Assembly (NCBI GenBank): GCA_934446565.1
Contig: CAKSEO010000004.1
Coordinates: 1 to 64,000, forward strand
DNA: 64,000 bases
Source: an uncultured Oscillospiraceae bacterium
GTDB lineage: Bacteria; Bacillota; Clostridia; Oscillospirales; Ruminococcaceae
Direction of reading: 5' to 3'
A program made the position numbers and the translations under genes. This document shows positions 1 through 7,860 of this stretch, piece after piece (the first letter of the stretch is position 1; each line of letters begins with the position of its first letter). The notes beneath the pieces are model-generated. The model ran no database searches. It was not told the DNA's origin and was given only the letters and a program-made list of their open reading frames with translations.

Positions 1-74
1 TTTATCACCCTTTTTTATTATACCATATTTACGTAAAAAAGCCCAGCTTTCGCTGGACTTTTTCGACAAGCTGA
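1..74. repeat. Partial copy of the terminator-linked repeat family
   Basis: Positions 59-74 read TTTTTCGACAAGCTGA, the conserved right end of the repeat seen in full at 33676-33863 and 62568-62763. It abuts a terminator palindrome at 74-100, as the other copies do. The upstream part (about 1-58, ending in a GCCCAGC/GCTGGAC hairpin) resembles 26600-26650 rather than the long copies, so this is a second subtype. The left end lies outside the window or is missing. Confidence 0.6.
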
Positions 75-100
75 GCTGTGGCAGGATTCCTGCCACAGCT
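38..100 (-). terminator. Double hairpin terminator for the kinase gene
   Basis: A perfect inverted repeat (74-100, arms AGCTGTGGCAGGA) lies directly downstream of the minus-strand kinase gene. A second hairpin (GTCCAGC/GCTGGGC, about 40-58) is followed on the minus strand by TTTTTTAC. The second one has the classical U-tract and appears to have been supplied by the inserted repeat. Confidence 0.7.
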
Positions 101-110
101 TTTGTGCTTA

Positions 111-857
111 TTACTCGTATTCTACAACGTTTACCCAGGAGAGAAGGAAGTCACGCTCTTCCTTCTTGCCCTTGACGGACTGGGAAGCCGCAACGATCGG
201 CAGCCACTTCTGAATGTACTGCTTTGCGGTATCGCTCTTTTTGCAGAACATGTCGAGGTACTTATCTGCAGTCTCTTTGTCATTGTTCAGGCAGAACAGC
301 AGGTAGGTGCGTGCTACGTCAGCTGAAGCGTTACCCTGTGTTGCATGCGACCAGTCGATGATGTATGCAGTTCCATCGTCCTTTACGATAATATTGGAGG
401 GGTTAAAGTCGCCGTGGCACACCTTTTTGTGCTCGTGCATTCCCTCAAGACGGGTGTGGAGCTCATAACGTGTTGTAGCGTCAAGAGTGGTTTCGCTGAT
501 TTTGCGGTTCATCTTGTCCTTGAGCTTGTTGAGCAGAGGGCACTTGGCTGCATGTACCTGCATTTGCAGGTCAACGAACATCTCAAGATACTCGTCCTTC
601 TTCGCGGGATTCTCCTGCATAAGCTGTGCAAGGGTCTTTCCCTCGATGAACTCTGATACGATAGCCCACTTGCCGTCGATCGTTTTGACTTCTAGAACCT
701 TAGGAACATTGATTCCGATATTCTCTACGCGGGACTGGTTAAGTGCTTCATTCAGTACATCAGGCTTAGCATAGCTCTCGTCAAATACCTTGACCAGTGT
801 GTTGCCTTCGCGGTAGATAGTCTTGCCAGGTCTGACAGCTAAAATGTTTTCGGACAT
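111..857 (-). CDS. Aminoglycoside phosphotransferase-family small-molecule kinase
   Basis: This 248-residue protein has the protein-kinase-like fold of the APH/choline kinase group. Seen: a VKVF lysine motif near residue 23, a likely alpha-C glutamate near 37, the catalytic loop HGDFNPSNI at about 148-156 and the metal-binding IDWS at about 167-170. The start is the ATG at 855-857, because AGGAGG sits 8 nt upstream of it; an upstream in-frame ATG at 885-887 lacks such a site. Length and motifs match a family common in gut Firmicutes and Fibrobacter whose substrates are mostly unknown. It probably phosphorylates a small hydroxylated metabolite in the cytosol; drug resistance is possible but not indicated by context. 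It is monocistronic. Confidence 0.8.
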   Translation of the reverse strand: MSENILAVRPGKTIYREGNTLVKVFDESYAKPDVLNEALNQSRVENIGINVPKVLEVKTIDGKWAIVSEFIEGKTLAQLMQENPAKKDEYLEMFVDLQMQVHAAKCPLLNKLKDKMNRKISETTLDATTRYELHTRLEGMHEHKKVCHGDFNPSNIIVKDDGTAYIIDWSHATQGNASADVARTYLLFCLNNDKETADKYLDMFCKKSDTAKQYIQKWLPIVAASQSVKGKKEERDFLLSWVNVVEYE

Positions 858-934
858 AAGTTTATCCTCCTGTTTAAGTAGTGGCATTATCGCCTATATC
901 AAGGAGCAAAGCTCCATGAACACAAAAGCACAAA

Positions 935-965
935 GCCGGGCACGGGCTAAAAGTCCATGCCCGGC
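935..965 (-). terminator. Terminator of adhE
   Basis: GCCGGGCA (935-942) pairs with TGCCCGGC (958-965), 38 nt past the adhE stop. On the minus strand the hairpin is followed by a T-rich stretch (TTTGTGCTTTTGTG). Confidence 0.7.
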
Positions 966-1003
966 TGCGTTAAATCAGTACGGGTGTACTTGAGAAGATG
1001 GGA

Positions 1004-3628
1004 TTAAACCTTCTCGTGAGTACCATAGTATGCGTTGAGGTACATCTGCTTGATTTCCTTGAAGAGCGGGAATCTCGGGTTAGCGCCGGTGCACTGGTCA
1101 TCGAATGCCTGCTCAACCATTGCGTCAAGTCTGTTGAGGAAGTCCTTCTCATCAACGCCATAGTCCTTGATGGTCTTCTTAACGCCGATTCTATCCTTGA
1201 GGTCATCGATCTTCTTGATAAGACCCTCAACCTTAGCCTCGTCATTCTTGCCGGTTACACCGAGGAACTCAGCAACTTCAGCATAACGACGCATGGTGTG
1301 CGGGTGAGTATACTGGGAGAAGGTACCCATCTTTGCAGGAGCCTCTGCGCTGTTGAAACGGATAACTTCATCAATCAGCAGAGCGTTTGCAATACCGTGG
1401 GGCAGGTGGTGGAACGCACCGAGCTTGTGAGCCATGGAGTGGCAAACACCCAGGAATGCGTTTGCGAAAGCCATACCAGCCATGGTAGCTGCGTTAGCCA
1501 TGTTCTCACGGGCAACCGGATCATAAACGCCGGAGATAGCGGAATCATAAGCAGCAGGCAGGTTCTCGAAAATGAGCTGGAGGGACTTGAGTGCAAGACC
1601 GTCGGTGTACGGAGTAGCCATAACAGATGCATAAGCCTCGAGGCAGTGTGTAACTGCGTCGATACCGGAAGCAGAGGTCAGACCTCTCGGACCGGTTCTC
1701 ATCATATCAGCATCAACGATAGCCATCTTAGGCATCAGCTGATAGTCAGCCAGCGGGTACTTAACGCCTGTATCCTGATCGGTGATAACTGCGAACGGAG
1801 TAACCTCGGAACCAGTACCAGCAGAAGTAGGAACAGCGATGAAGTAAGCCTTCTCGCCCATGTTCGGGAAGGTGTAAACTCTCTTACGGATATCGATGAA
1901 GCGCATTGCCATATCCATAAAGTCAGCCTCGGGGTGCTCATACAGAACCCACATGATCTTACCAGCGTCCATTGCAGAACCACCGCCGACAGCGATGATG
2001 CAGTCAGGCTCGAACTTTCTCATAGCCTCTGCGCCCTTCTGTGCGGAAGCCAGGGAAGGATCAGGCTCAACGTCGGAGAATGTGGTGTGGATAATGCCCA
2101 TCTCATCAAGTCTGTCAGTGATAGCCTTGGTGAAGCCACTCTTGTACAGGAAGGAGTCAGTTACGATGAACACTCTCTTCTTGCCCATAACGTCCTTGAG
2201 CTCCTTAAGAGCAACAGGAAGGCAGCCCTTCTTGATATAAACCTTCTCAGGTGCACGGAACCACAGCATATTCTCTCTCCTCTCGGCAACGGTCTTAACA
2301 TTCAGCAGGTGCTTAACACCGATATTCTCGGAAACGGAGTTGCCGCCCCAAGAACCGCAGCCCAGTGTGAGGGAAGGAGCAAACTTGAAGTTGTAGAGGT
2401 CGCCGATACCACCGAGGGAAGAAGGAGTATTAACGATAAGACGGCAAGCCTTCATTCTCTCTGCCCACTTGTCGAGCTTCTCTCTCTCGGTGTTGTTGTT
2501 GATCCAGAGAACGGAAGTATGACCAAGACCGCCGTTGTTTCTAAGCAGTGTATCAGCCATATCCAGAGCCTGGTCAAAGTTTTCGGACTTGTACATACCG
2601 AGGATAGTTGTGAGCTTCTCATGACCGAATGCCTCATCGGGCTCGAGGGAAGTTGCCTCACCGATGATGACCTTAACGGACTCAGGGATCTCGAAGCCAG
2701 CCATCTTAGCGATCTGATAAGGACGCTGACCAACGATCTTAGCGTTAAGAGCGCCGTTGATGAGCATAACCTTTCTGATCATGTCAGCCTGCTTCTTGTC
2801 GAGGAACATGCAGCCTCTCTTCTCGAATTCCTTCTTGACATCGTTGTAGATGGTCTTGTCAACGATAAGGGTCTGCTCGGTTGCGCAGATCATACCGTTA
2901 TCGAAGGTCTTGGAGTGAATGATGGAGTTAACTGCGTTAACGATATCTGCAGTAGAATCAATGATAGCGGAAGCGTTACCTGCGCCTACGCCGATAGCCG
3001 GTGTACCGGAGGAGTAAGCTGCCTTAACCATTCCAGGACCGCCGGTCGCGAGAATGATGTCAACTTCCTTCATCAGGAGGTTGGTCAGGTCGAGGGAGGG
3101 AACATCTACCCAGGAAATGATGCCGTCAGGAGCGCCAGCCTTAACAGCTGCCTCGTAAACGATCTTTGCAGCCTCAACGGTGCACTTCTTTGCACGGGGG
3201 TGAGGGCTGATGATGATACCATTTCTGGTCTTGAGAGAGATGAGGGTCTTGAATATTGCAGTGGAGGTAGGGTTAGTTGTAGGGATAACTGCACCAACTA
3301 CGCCGATAGGCTCTGCGATCTTTTCGATACCGTAAGCCTCATCGCGCTCGATAACGCCGCAGGTCTTTGTGTGCTTGTATGCATTGTAGATATGCTCAGC
3401 AGCATAGTTGTTCTTGATAACCTTATCCTCTACAATACCGTAGCCTGTTTCCTCAACAGCCATCTTTGCAAGCGGGATTCTCTGCTTGTTGGCTGCGGAA
3501 GCGGCTGCGAAGAATATTGCGTCTACCTGCTCCTGTGTGTAGGTAGAGAAAATCTGCTGTGCTTCCTTGACTTTCTTAAGAGCAGCTTCAAAGCTCTCTA
3601 CGCTGTCAACCATTTCATGAAATGCCAT
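1004..3628 (-). CDS. adhE: Bifunctional acetaldehyde-CoA / alcohol dehydrogenase
   Basis: AdhE reduces acetyl-CoA to acetaldehyde and then to ethanol with two NADH, and it forms cytosolic spirosomes in characterised bacteria. The 874-residue length is normal. The N-terminal half is an aldehyde dehydrogenase domain with the catalytic cysteine in NGMICATEQ. The C-terminal half is an iron-dependent alcohol dehydrogenase with [20 protein letters not shown] and the metal ligands in [13 protein letters not shown] chose the ATG at 3626-3628 because AAGGAG lies 9 nt upstream; the ATG at 3632-3634 is too close to that site. The reading frame stays open 42 codons further upstream, but that part is arginine-rich and unlike the family. 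Transcription probably starts near 3836 under Rex control. Confidence 0.97.
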   Translation of the reverse strand: MAFHEMVDSVESFEAALKKVKEAQQIFSTYTQEQVDAIFFAAASAANKQRIPLAKMAVEETGYGIVEDKVIKNNYAAEHIYNAYKHTKTCGVIERDEAYGIEKIAEPIGVVGAVIPTTNPTSTAIFKTLISLKTRNGIIISPHPRAKKCTVEAAKIVYEAAVKAGAPDGIISWVDVPSLDLTNLLMKEVDIILATGGPGMVKAAYSSGTPAIGVGAGNASAIIDSTADIVNAVNSIIHSKTFDNGMICATEQTLIVDKTIYNDVKKEFEKRGCMFLDKKQADMIRKVMLINGALNAKIVGQRPYQIAKMAGFEIPESVKVIIGEATSLEPDEAFGHEKLTTILGMYKSENFDQALDMADTLLRNNGGLGHTSVLWINNNTEREKLDKWAERMKACRLIVNTPSSLGGIGDLYNFKFAPSLTLGCGSWGGNSVSENIGVKHLLNVKTVAERRENMLWFRAPEKVYIKKGCLPVALKELKDVMGKKRVFIVTDSFLYKSGFTKAITDRLDEMGIIHTTFSDVEPDPSLASAQKGAEAMRKFEPDCIIAVGGGSAMDAGKIMWVLYEHPEADFMDMAMRFIDIRKRVYTFPNMGEKAYFIAVPTSAGTGSEVTPFAVITDQDTGVKYPLADYQLMPKMAIVDADMMRTGPRGLTSASGIDAVTHCLEAYASVMATPYTDGLALKSLQLIFENLPAAYDSAISGVYDPVARENMANAATMAGMAFANAFLGVCHSMAHKLGAFHHLPHGIANALLIDEVIRFNSAEAPAKMGTFSQYTHPHTMRRYAEVAEFLGVTGKNDEAKVEGLIKKIDDLKDRIGVKKTIKDYGVDEKDFLNRLDAMVEQAFDDQCTGANPRFPLFKEIKQMYLNAYYGTHEKV

Positions 3629-3835
3629 TGTCATCTTCTCCTTAAATTTTGTATACATGCTCCGGACATTCAGAACCTGCGGTATGCTCCGGCGGCGGTG
3701 ACGGTTTATTGACCCGCGGCGCTGTCGGCTTTCCCGGCACTCTCCGAGCGCCATTGCTCTGACCGGCTGATTGCCGACCTTTATTGACGTTTTGACACGT
3801 GCGGGGCATAGTTATTCTGATGCCCCTTTCGCACC
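3629..3835 (-). other. Long GC-rich adhE 5' leader
   Basis: About 200 nt separate the predicted adhE transcription start from its Shine-Dalgarno. The leader is markedly GC-rich compared with the AT-rich promoter and contains several possible stems, including a GGGGCAT/ATGCCCC hairpin near 3799-3826. I recognise no known riboswitch. It may be a structured regulatory leader; the in-frame openness of this stretch is probably accidental. Confidence 0.4.
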
Positions 3836-3851
3836 TGTTAATATTTTAACA
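3836..3851 (-). promoter_or_regulatory. Rex-type redox operator
   Basis: TGTTAA-TATT-TTAACA is a perfect 6-4-6 inverted repeat matching the core of the Rex consensus (TTGTTAANNNNTTAACAA). It overlaps the adhE -10 element, as expected for a repressor released when NADH is high. No rex gene is in the window. Confidence 0.75.
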
Positions 3852-3871
3852 CATTATTTATAGACTGTAAA
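3843..3871 (-). promoter_or_regulatory. Sigma-A promoter of adhE
   Basis: The minus strand carries TTTACA (3866-3871), a 17-bp spacer, then TAAAAT (3843-3848). Confidence 0.75.
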
Positions 3872-3913
3872 ATGTAATATTGATATAGCAATATCAGCAA
3901 AAAGCATAGCGAC

Positions 3914-4843
3914 CTATATAGCAAAATATTTGTCCCTGGAACGGTTGACTGCGGCGACAAATTCCTTGTCAAAGTCAGACAGATGATAGTCCTTGCGGTA
4001 GATAAGGACATCCTTATATGGCTTATCGCTGCCATTCACCCTCAGCTGGACAAGTCCGTAATCCTCAAGAAGTTCCTGCGGAACAGGGGACACCCACATA
4101 AAAGTATTCGGAACAGTACCAAGTATCGCGAACTGGGTACCGCGTTCATAGACATATATCCGTCTGTCAACGAATTCTGTCAGTTCGGCTTTCCGTACGT
4201 CTATCATGGGCACTGACGGCACATAGTGATCTGCGTGACAGACCTCTATATACTCCTCCAGGTCGTCCAGACCGACTGAATCCTTGGCGGTCAGCGGGTC
4301 GTTCTTGGATATGAGCATGACGTAGGTGAATTCCGCTACGGTTTCGCTTGCAAGCTTCTTATCCTTGAACAGGTCGCTGAAGTACTTTTCATACGACGCC
4401 TGATACCGCACTATACCCAGATTGAAATCCTCTCTGACAACGCTGTTTATCGTGTTCATCGAGTTTGTTTCGCAGTAATAGAATTCCGCGGGAGAGCCTG
4501 CCTTGATGCACCGCGAAAAATCCGCCATAGCATAGCTAAGATAGCTTGCGCGGGGGACGCTCACCGAAAAGCTCTGTTTTTTCTGCCTGCCATTATGGTA
4601 GATCTGCTCGACCTCGTCGACCTTCTGGACGATCTGGCGGGCGTATTGCAGGAATTCCTCACCGTCCGGCGTGATGGAGATACCCTTAGTAGTACGACGG
4701 AAAATGGTTATCCCGAGGGATTCCTCAAGTTCCTTTATAGCGCGGCTGAGGTTCGGCTGACCCATGTAGAGGTTTTCCGCCGCTTTGCTTATAGAGCGCG
4801 TTTTTGCCACTTCCACGGCATATTTAAGATGAAGAATGTTCAA
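3914..4843 (-). CDS. LysR-family transcriptional regulator
   Basis: This 309-residue protein has the N-terminal winged helix-turn-helix typical of LysR proteins (residues 1-60: SISKAAENLYMGQPNLSRAI, then LGITIFRRTTKG). A LysR substrate-binding domain follows to the C terminus. It lies just upstream of adhE on the same strand, but adhE has its own promoter about 40-70 nt beyond the LysR stop. Regulation of adhE or of the ilv genes is possible but not shown. The inducer cannot be read from the sequence. Confidence 0.9.
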   Translation of the reverse strand: MNILHLKYAVEVAKTRSISKAAENLYMGQPNLSRAIKELEESLGITIFRRTTKGISITPDGEEFLQYARQIVQKVDEVEQIYHNGRQKKQSFSVSVPRASYLSYAMADFSRCIKAGSPAEFYYCETNSMNTINSVVREDFNLGIVRYQASYEKYFSDLFKDKKLASETVAEFTYVMLISKNDPLTAKDSVGLDDLEEYIEVCHADHYVPSVPMIDVRKAELTEFVDRRIYVYERGTQFAILGTVPNTFMWVSPVPQELLEDYGLVQLRVNGSDKPYKDVLIYRKDYHLSDFDKEFVAAVNRSRDKYFAI

Positions 4844-4929
4844 CTCAATTCCTGCCTTTCGTCGTATTCTTTAATAGATAGCGTCAATAGAACTTTGTTA
4901 ATTATTCGTCAAATAAATAATACGCTTTT

Positions 4930-5005
4930 GACAAAAAATAAACAACCCGTAAAATCAGGGTTAAAGCATTCGCTTCTTCAGTCTTTATTTTTGAAGAAGC
5001 GAATG
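4930..5005 (-). terminator. Tandem hairpins ending the ilvBN operon
   Basis: A 14-bp inverted repeat (4967-4980 with 4992-5005, CATTCGCTTCTTCA) follows the ilvN stop on the minus strand. Next comes a smaller AACCC/GGGTT hairpin (4944-4962) with a TTTATTTTTT tract, which is the likely release site. Confidence 0.75.
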
Positions 5006-5017
5006 TGACCAATTGGA

Positions 5018-5488
5018 TTAATCTCTTTCCAGTGCGGAAATTCCGCTGCGTACCATCTTAACGATGCCGAACGGTTTCAGCAGACTGATAAAGCTGTCGA
5101 TCTTCTCGGGCTTTCCGGTGAGTTCAAGCATGATGCTGTCCTCTCCGATGTCCACGGATTTAGCGCGGAACAGGTTAGCGACCTCAACGATACCGCGTCT
5201 GTCGTCAACAGAGCGGCCTGCGCGGACGATGACATGCTCACGGCACACTGCGTCGGTGAGTATCTTGACTTCCTTGACGTCGTGGAGCTTCATGAGCTGA
5301 TTCTTTATCTGTTCAAGGACCCGAAGGTCAGCAGCGACAACGATAGTGAGTCGGGAGATCTCCGGCACCTCTGTCTCCGCCGCGTTTAGGCTCTTTATAT
5401 TGAAGCAGCGTCTGCTGAAAAGGCTTGAAACTCTCAGAAGCACGCCCTCATTATTCGCAACTTTTACTGATAATACATATTCCTGCAT
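5018..5488 (-). CDS. ilvN: Acetolactate synthase small (regulatory) subunit
   Basis: The 156-residue protein has the two-ACT-domain layout of IlvN/IlvH. The N-terminal ACT domain binds valine in characterised homologues (here VKVANNEGVLLRVSSLFSRR, then FNIKSLNAAE). The second half, with VDIGEDSIMLELTG, is the C-terminal regulatory domain. It starts 3 nt after the ilvB stop, so the two are co-transcribed and probably translationally coupled. It activates and feedback-regulates IlvB in branched-chain amino acid synthesis. Confidence 0.95.
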   Translation of the reverse strand: MQEYVLSVKVANNEGVLLRVSSLFSRRCFNIKSLNAAETEVPEISRLTIVVAADLRVLEQIKNQLMKLHDVKEVKILTDAVCREHVIVRAGRSVDDRRGIVEVANLFRAKSVDIGEDSIMLELTGKPEKIDSFISLLKPFGIVKMVRSGISALERD

Positions 5489-5491
5489 AGA

Positions 5492-7180
5492 TCACGCCTC
5501 CAGATCAATTGATGTAATGGGATTTACGACCGGCTTTCCAGCGGGGATCATCGGAAGAACGTTGATATCTCTGTCGATGCGTACCTCTATCATAACCGGA
5601 GCGGATTTCGATATACTAAGCGCCTCCGTCAGGACAGGGGTTATCTCCTCGGTTTTCTCGATAACGAACGTCTTTATGCCGAATGCTTCGCCAAGCTTGA
5701 CGTAATCAATGTGACGCGCGTCAAGTGTCGTTTCAGAGAAATGCTTGCTGTAGAACAGGCGCTGCCACTGGCGTACCATTCCGAGCACGTTATTGTTCAT
5801 AACGATCTCGATTATGTTGATGCCGTGAGCCGCAGCGGAAATAAGCTCGTTCAGGTTCATTGCAAAGGAACCGTCGCCCGCCATGTTGACAACAGTCTTG
5901 TCAGGATTGCCGGTCTTTGCGCCAAGGGAAGCTCCCAGACCGAATCCCATTGTACCAAGTCCGCCAGAGGATATGAAGCTGCGGGGATTTCTGCACTTGT
6001 AATACTGCGCAGCCCACATCTGCGTCTGACCGACCTCGGTAGTGATTATCGCTTCGCCTGCGGTGAGTCTGTCGAGCTCCTCGATGACCGCTTCAGGGGT
6101 GACGGGGAGTTCCTTCGTACCCTCCTGCACAGGTTCGCCGAAATCGCCATCAAGTATCTCTGCACACCAATCCGGATGTGACTGCTGCGCGATTTTGGCA
6201 TTGATAGCAGAAAGCACAGCCCTGACATCGCCCGCAACTGTGACGTCAACATCGACATTCTTATTGAACTCTGCCGGGTCGATATCTATATGTATCATCT
6301 TAGCCTGCTTGCCGAAAACGGAGGTGTCGCCGGTCACGCGGTCGGAGAAGCGGGTACCGATGCCTATGAAAAGGTCGCAGTTGTTAAGCGCATATGCAGC
6401 CTTTACTGTGCCGTGCATTCCGAGCATGCCTATGTAACGGCGTGCGGTTTCGTCGAACGCGCCCTGACCCATAAGTGAGCAGGAGACCGGAGCGTCAGTA
6501 AGTTCGGCAAGCTTTTTAAGCTCGGCGGAAGCTTCGGAAGCGATAACGCCGCCGCCTGCGTAAATGTAGGGCTTCTTTGCGTTTGCGATGAGCTCTACCG
6601 CCGCGCTGATCTCTGCTTCATTGAGCGGAGCAGCCTCGACAGGCTTCTGCGCGGGCAGGGAAGAGTACTCTGCGAAAGCCTGGGTGATGTCCTTAGGAAC
6701 ATCTACCAGAACAGGACCCTTACGTCCGCTGATGGCAATCTGGAAAGCGAGCCTGATGGTATCGGCAAGCTCGTCCACGGACTTGACGATGAAATTATGC
6801 TTCGTAATAGGCATAGTAATGCCGGAAATATCCACTTCCTGGAACGAATCAAGACCCAGCAGACCGCAGGAAACATTACCTGTGATAGCGACCAGCGGGA
6901 TAGAATCCATATACGCAGTAGCGATTCCGGTAACAAGGTTAGTTGCACCGGGACCGGAAGTTGCGAGCACCACGCCGGTTTTTCCGGTGGAACGCGCATA
7001 GCCGTCCGCCGCATGGCAGGCACCCTGCTCATGGCAGGTTATAACGTGCTTGATTTTGTCGCTGTACTTGTACAGACTGTCATAGATATTGAGAACAGCG
7101 CCTCCCGGATAGCCGAATATAGTATCCGCGCCCTGTTCGAGCAAACACTCAACGATTATATCTGAGCCGCTCAGTTTCAT
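5492..7180 (-). CDS. ilvB: Acetolactate synthase large (catalytic) subunit
   Basis: This ThDP- and FAD-dependent enzyme condenses two pyruvates (or pyruvate and 2-oxobutyrate), the first committed step to valine, leucine and isoleucine. The 562-residue length is normal. Seen: the ThDP-activating glutamate in CHEQGACHAADG, the GATNLVTG segment, and the GDGS...NNN diphosphate/Mg motif near the C terminus. The start has AAAGGTGAT upstream. The promoter at 7243-7271 is strong and I see no leader peptide or T-box before it. Confidence 0.97.
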   Translation of the reverse strand: MKLSGSDIIVECLLEQGADTIFGYPGGAVLNIYDSLYKYSDKIKHVITCHEQGACHAADGYARSTGKTGVVLATSGPGATNLVTGIATAYMDSIPLVAITGNVSCGLLGLDSFQEVDISGITMPITKHNFIVKSVDELADTIRLAFQIAISGRKGPVLVDVPKDITQAFAEYSSLPAQKPVEAAPLNEAEISAAVELIANAKKPYIYAGGGVIASEASAELKKLAELTDAPVSCSLMGQGAFDETARRYIGMLGMHGTVKAAYALNNCDLFIGIGTRFSDRVTGDTSVFGKQAKMIHIDIDPAEFNKNVDVDVTVAGDVRAVLSAINAKIAQQSHPDWCAEILDGDFGEPVQEGTKELPVTPEAVIEELDRLTAGEAIITTEVGQTQMWAAQYYKCRNPRSFISSGGLGTMGFGLGASLGAKTGNPDKTVVNMAGDGSFAMNLNELISAAAHGINIIEIVMNNNVLGMVRQWQRLFYSKHFSETTLDARHIDYVKLGEAFGIKTFVIEKTEEITPVLTEALSISKSAPVMIEVRIDRDINVLPMIPAGKPVVNPITSIDLEA

Positions 7181-7242
7181 TCAGATCACCTTTCTCTTTA
7201 TATATTTCACTGCCGCTTTTAGCTAAAACAGTACATATATTT

Positions 7243-7271
7243 ATTTTACCACATACCGAGTATATTGTCAA
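7243..7271 (-). promoter_or_regulatory. Sigma-A promoter of ilvBN
   Basis: The minus strand shows TTGACA (7266-7271), a 17-bp spacer and TAAAAT (7243-7248). About 55 nt of leader precede ilvB. Confidence 0.8.
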
Positions 7272-7312
7272 CGACATATCAGCTATTTTTTCGGCACATG
7301 CCTTGTTTTTTT

Positions 7313-7347
7313 TCAAAAAAGGACAGAAACACGAAGTCTCTGTCCTT
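7313..7347 (-). terminator. Terminator of the flavodoxin-like gene
   Basis: GGACAGA (7321-7327) pairs with TCTGTCC (7339-7345), with a TTCG-containing loop. On the minus strand a run of seven T follows. Confidence 0.9.
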
Positions 7348-7351
7348 ATAT

Positions 7352-7837
7352 TTATTCATTTGCAAGCGCATATGCGATAATGGCGGAAAGGTTATCCTCG
7401 CTGACAAAATCGCAGCCGTTTTTCAGTATGTTTATCATTCCCTGCATTCCCGGCTTGTTCTGCTTTTCGAGATCAGTGCAGATAGTTTGCAGCAGCTTTT
7501 TCTGGAGCCACTTCAGCTTATTGTAATCAAGCGCTCCTCTAAGATAGAACAGCGGGATATCTGTCGGATTGTTCTCGCTCAGTATCTTGTCGTATATCTC
7601 TCCAGGCGGATTCATTCCTACCGCGCCGATACAGACAAGATTCCAGCGCTTCTGCGCCTTTTTAAGCCCCTGTACCTTGTTCGCGAAAATCCAGCCGATG
7701 AATATCGCCTCCTCGTCCTTAGCAACCGCCTTTAGCGCCTCCTTAAAGGAATAAGCCGGCACGCCAAGCTTGGAAGCGAGCATTTCTGCGTATCTTCTGG
7801 AGCTTCCCGCATTGCTTTCGTAAATAACTGCTTTCAT
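7352..7837 (-). CDS. Flavodoxin-like protein
   Basis: The 161-residue protein begins MKAVIYESNAGSSRRYAEML, a flavodoxin-type phosphate-binding loop (T/S-x-x-G-x-T-like) after a first beta strand. It continues with alternating strands such as AIFIGWIFANKV and NLVCIGAVGMNPPG. Homologues of this kind are annotated as flavodoxin-domain proteins; whether it binds FMN cannot be told. GAGGT lies upstream of the ATG. The gene follows the LacI-GGDEF gene by 24 nt on the same strand, reversed in order, so it is the first gene downstream of the ilv promoter region and has its own terminator. Confidence 0.65.
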   Translation of the reverse strand: MKAVIYESNAGSSRRYAEMLASKLGVPAYSFKEALKAVAKDEEAIFIGWIFANKVQGLKKAQKRWNLVCIGAVGMNPPGEIYDKILSENNPTDIPLFYLRGALDYNKLKWLQKKLLQTICTDLEKQNKPGMQGMINILKNGCDFVSEDNLSAIIAYALANE

Positions 7838-7860
7838 TGTATAACCTCGGTTCTTGCCTT

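Noticed and set aside
998..3712. A 904-codon plus-strand open frame across adhE
   Set aside because: It is the antisense shadow of a certain adhE gene, with no ribosome-binding site and Ser/Cys/Val-rich nonsense composition.
3629..3754. A 42-residue N-terminal extension of AdhE
   Set aside because: Arginine-rich, unlike any AdhE, and a good Shine-Dalgarno marks the start at 3628.
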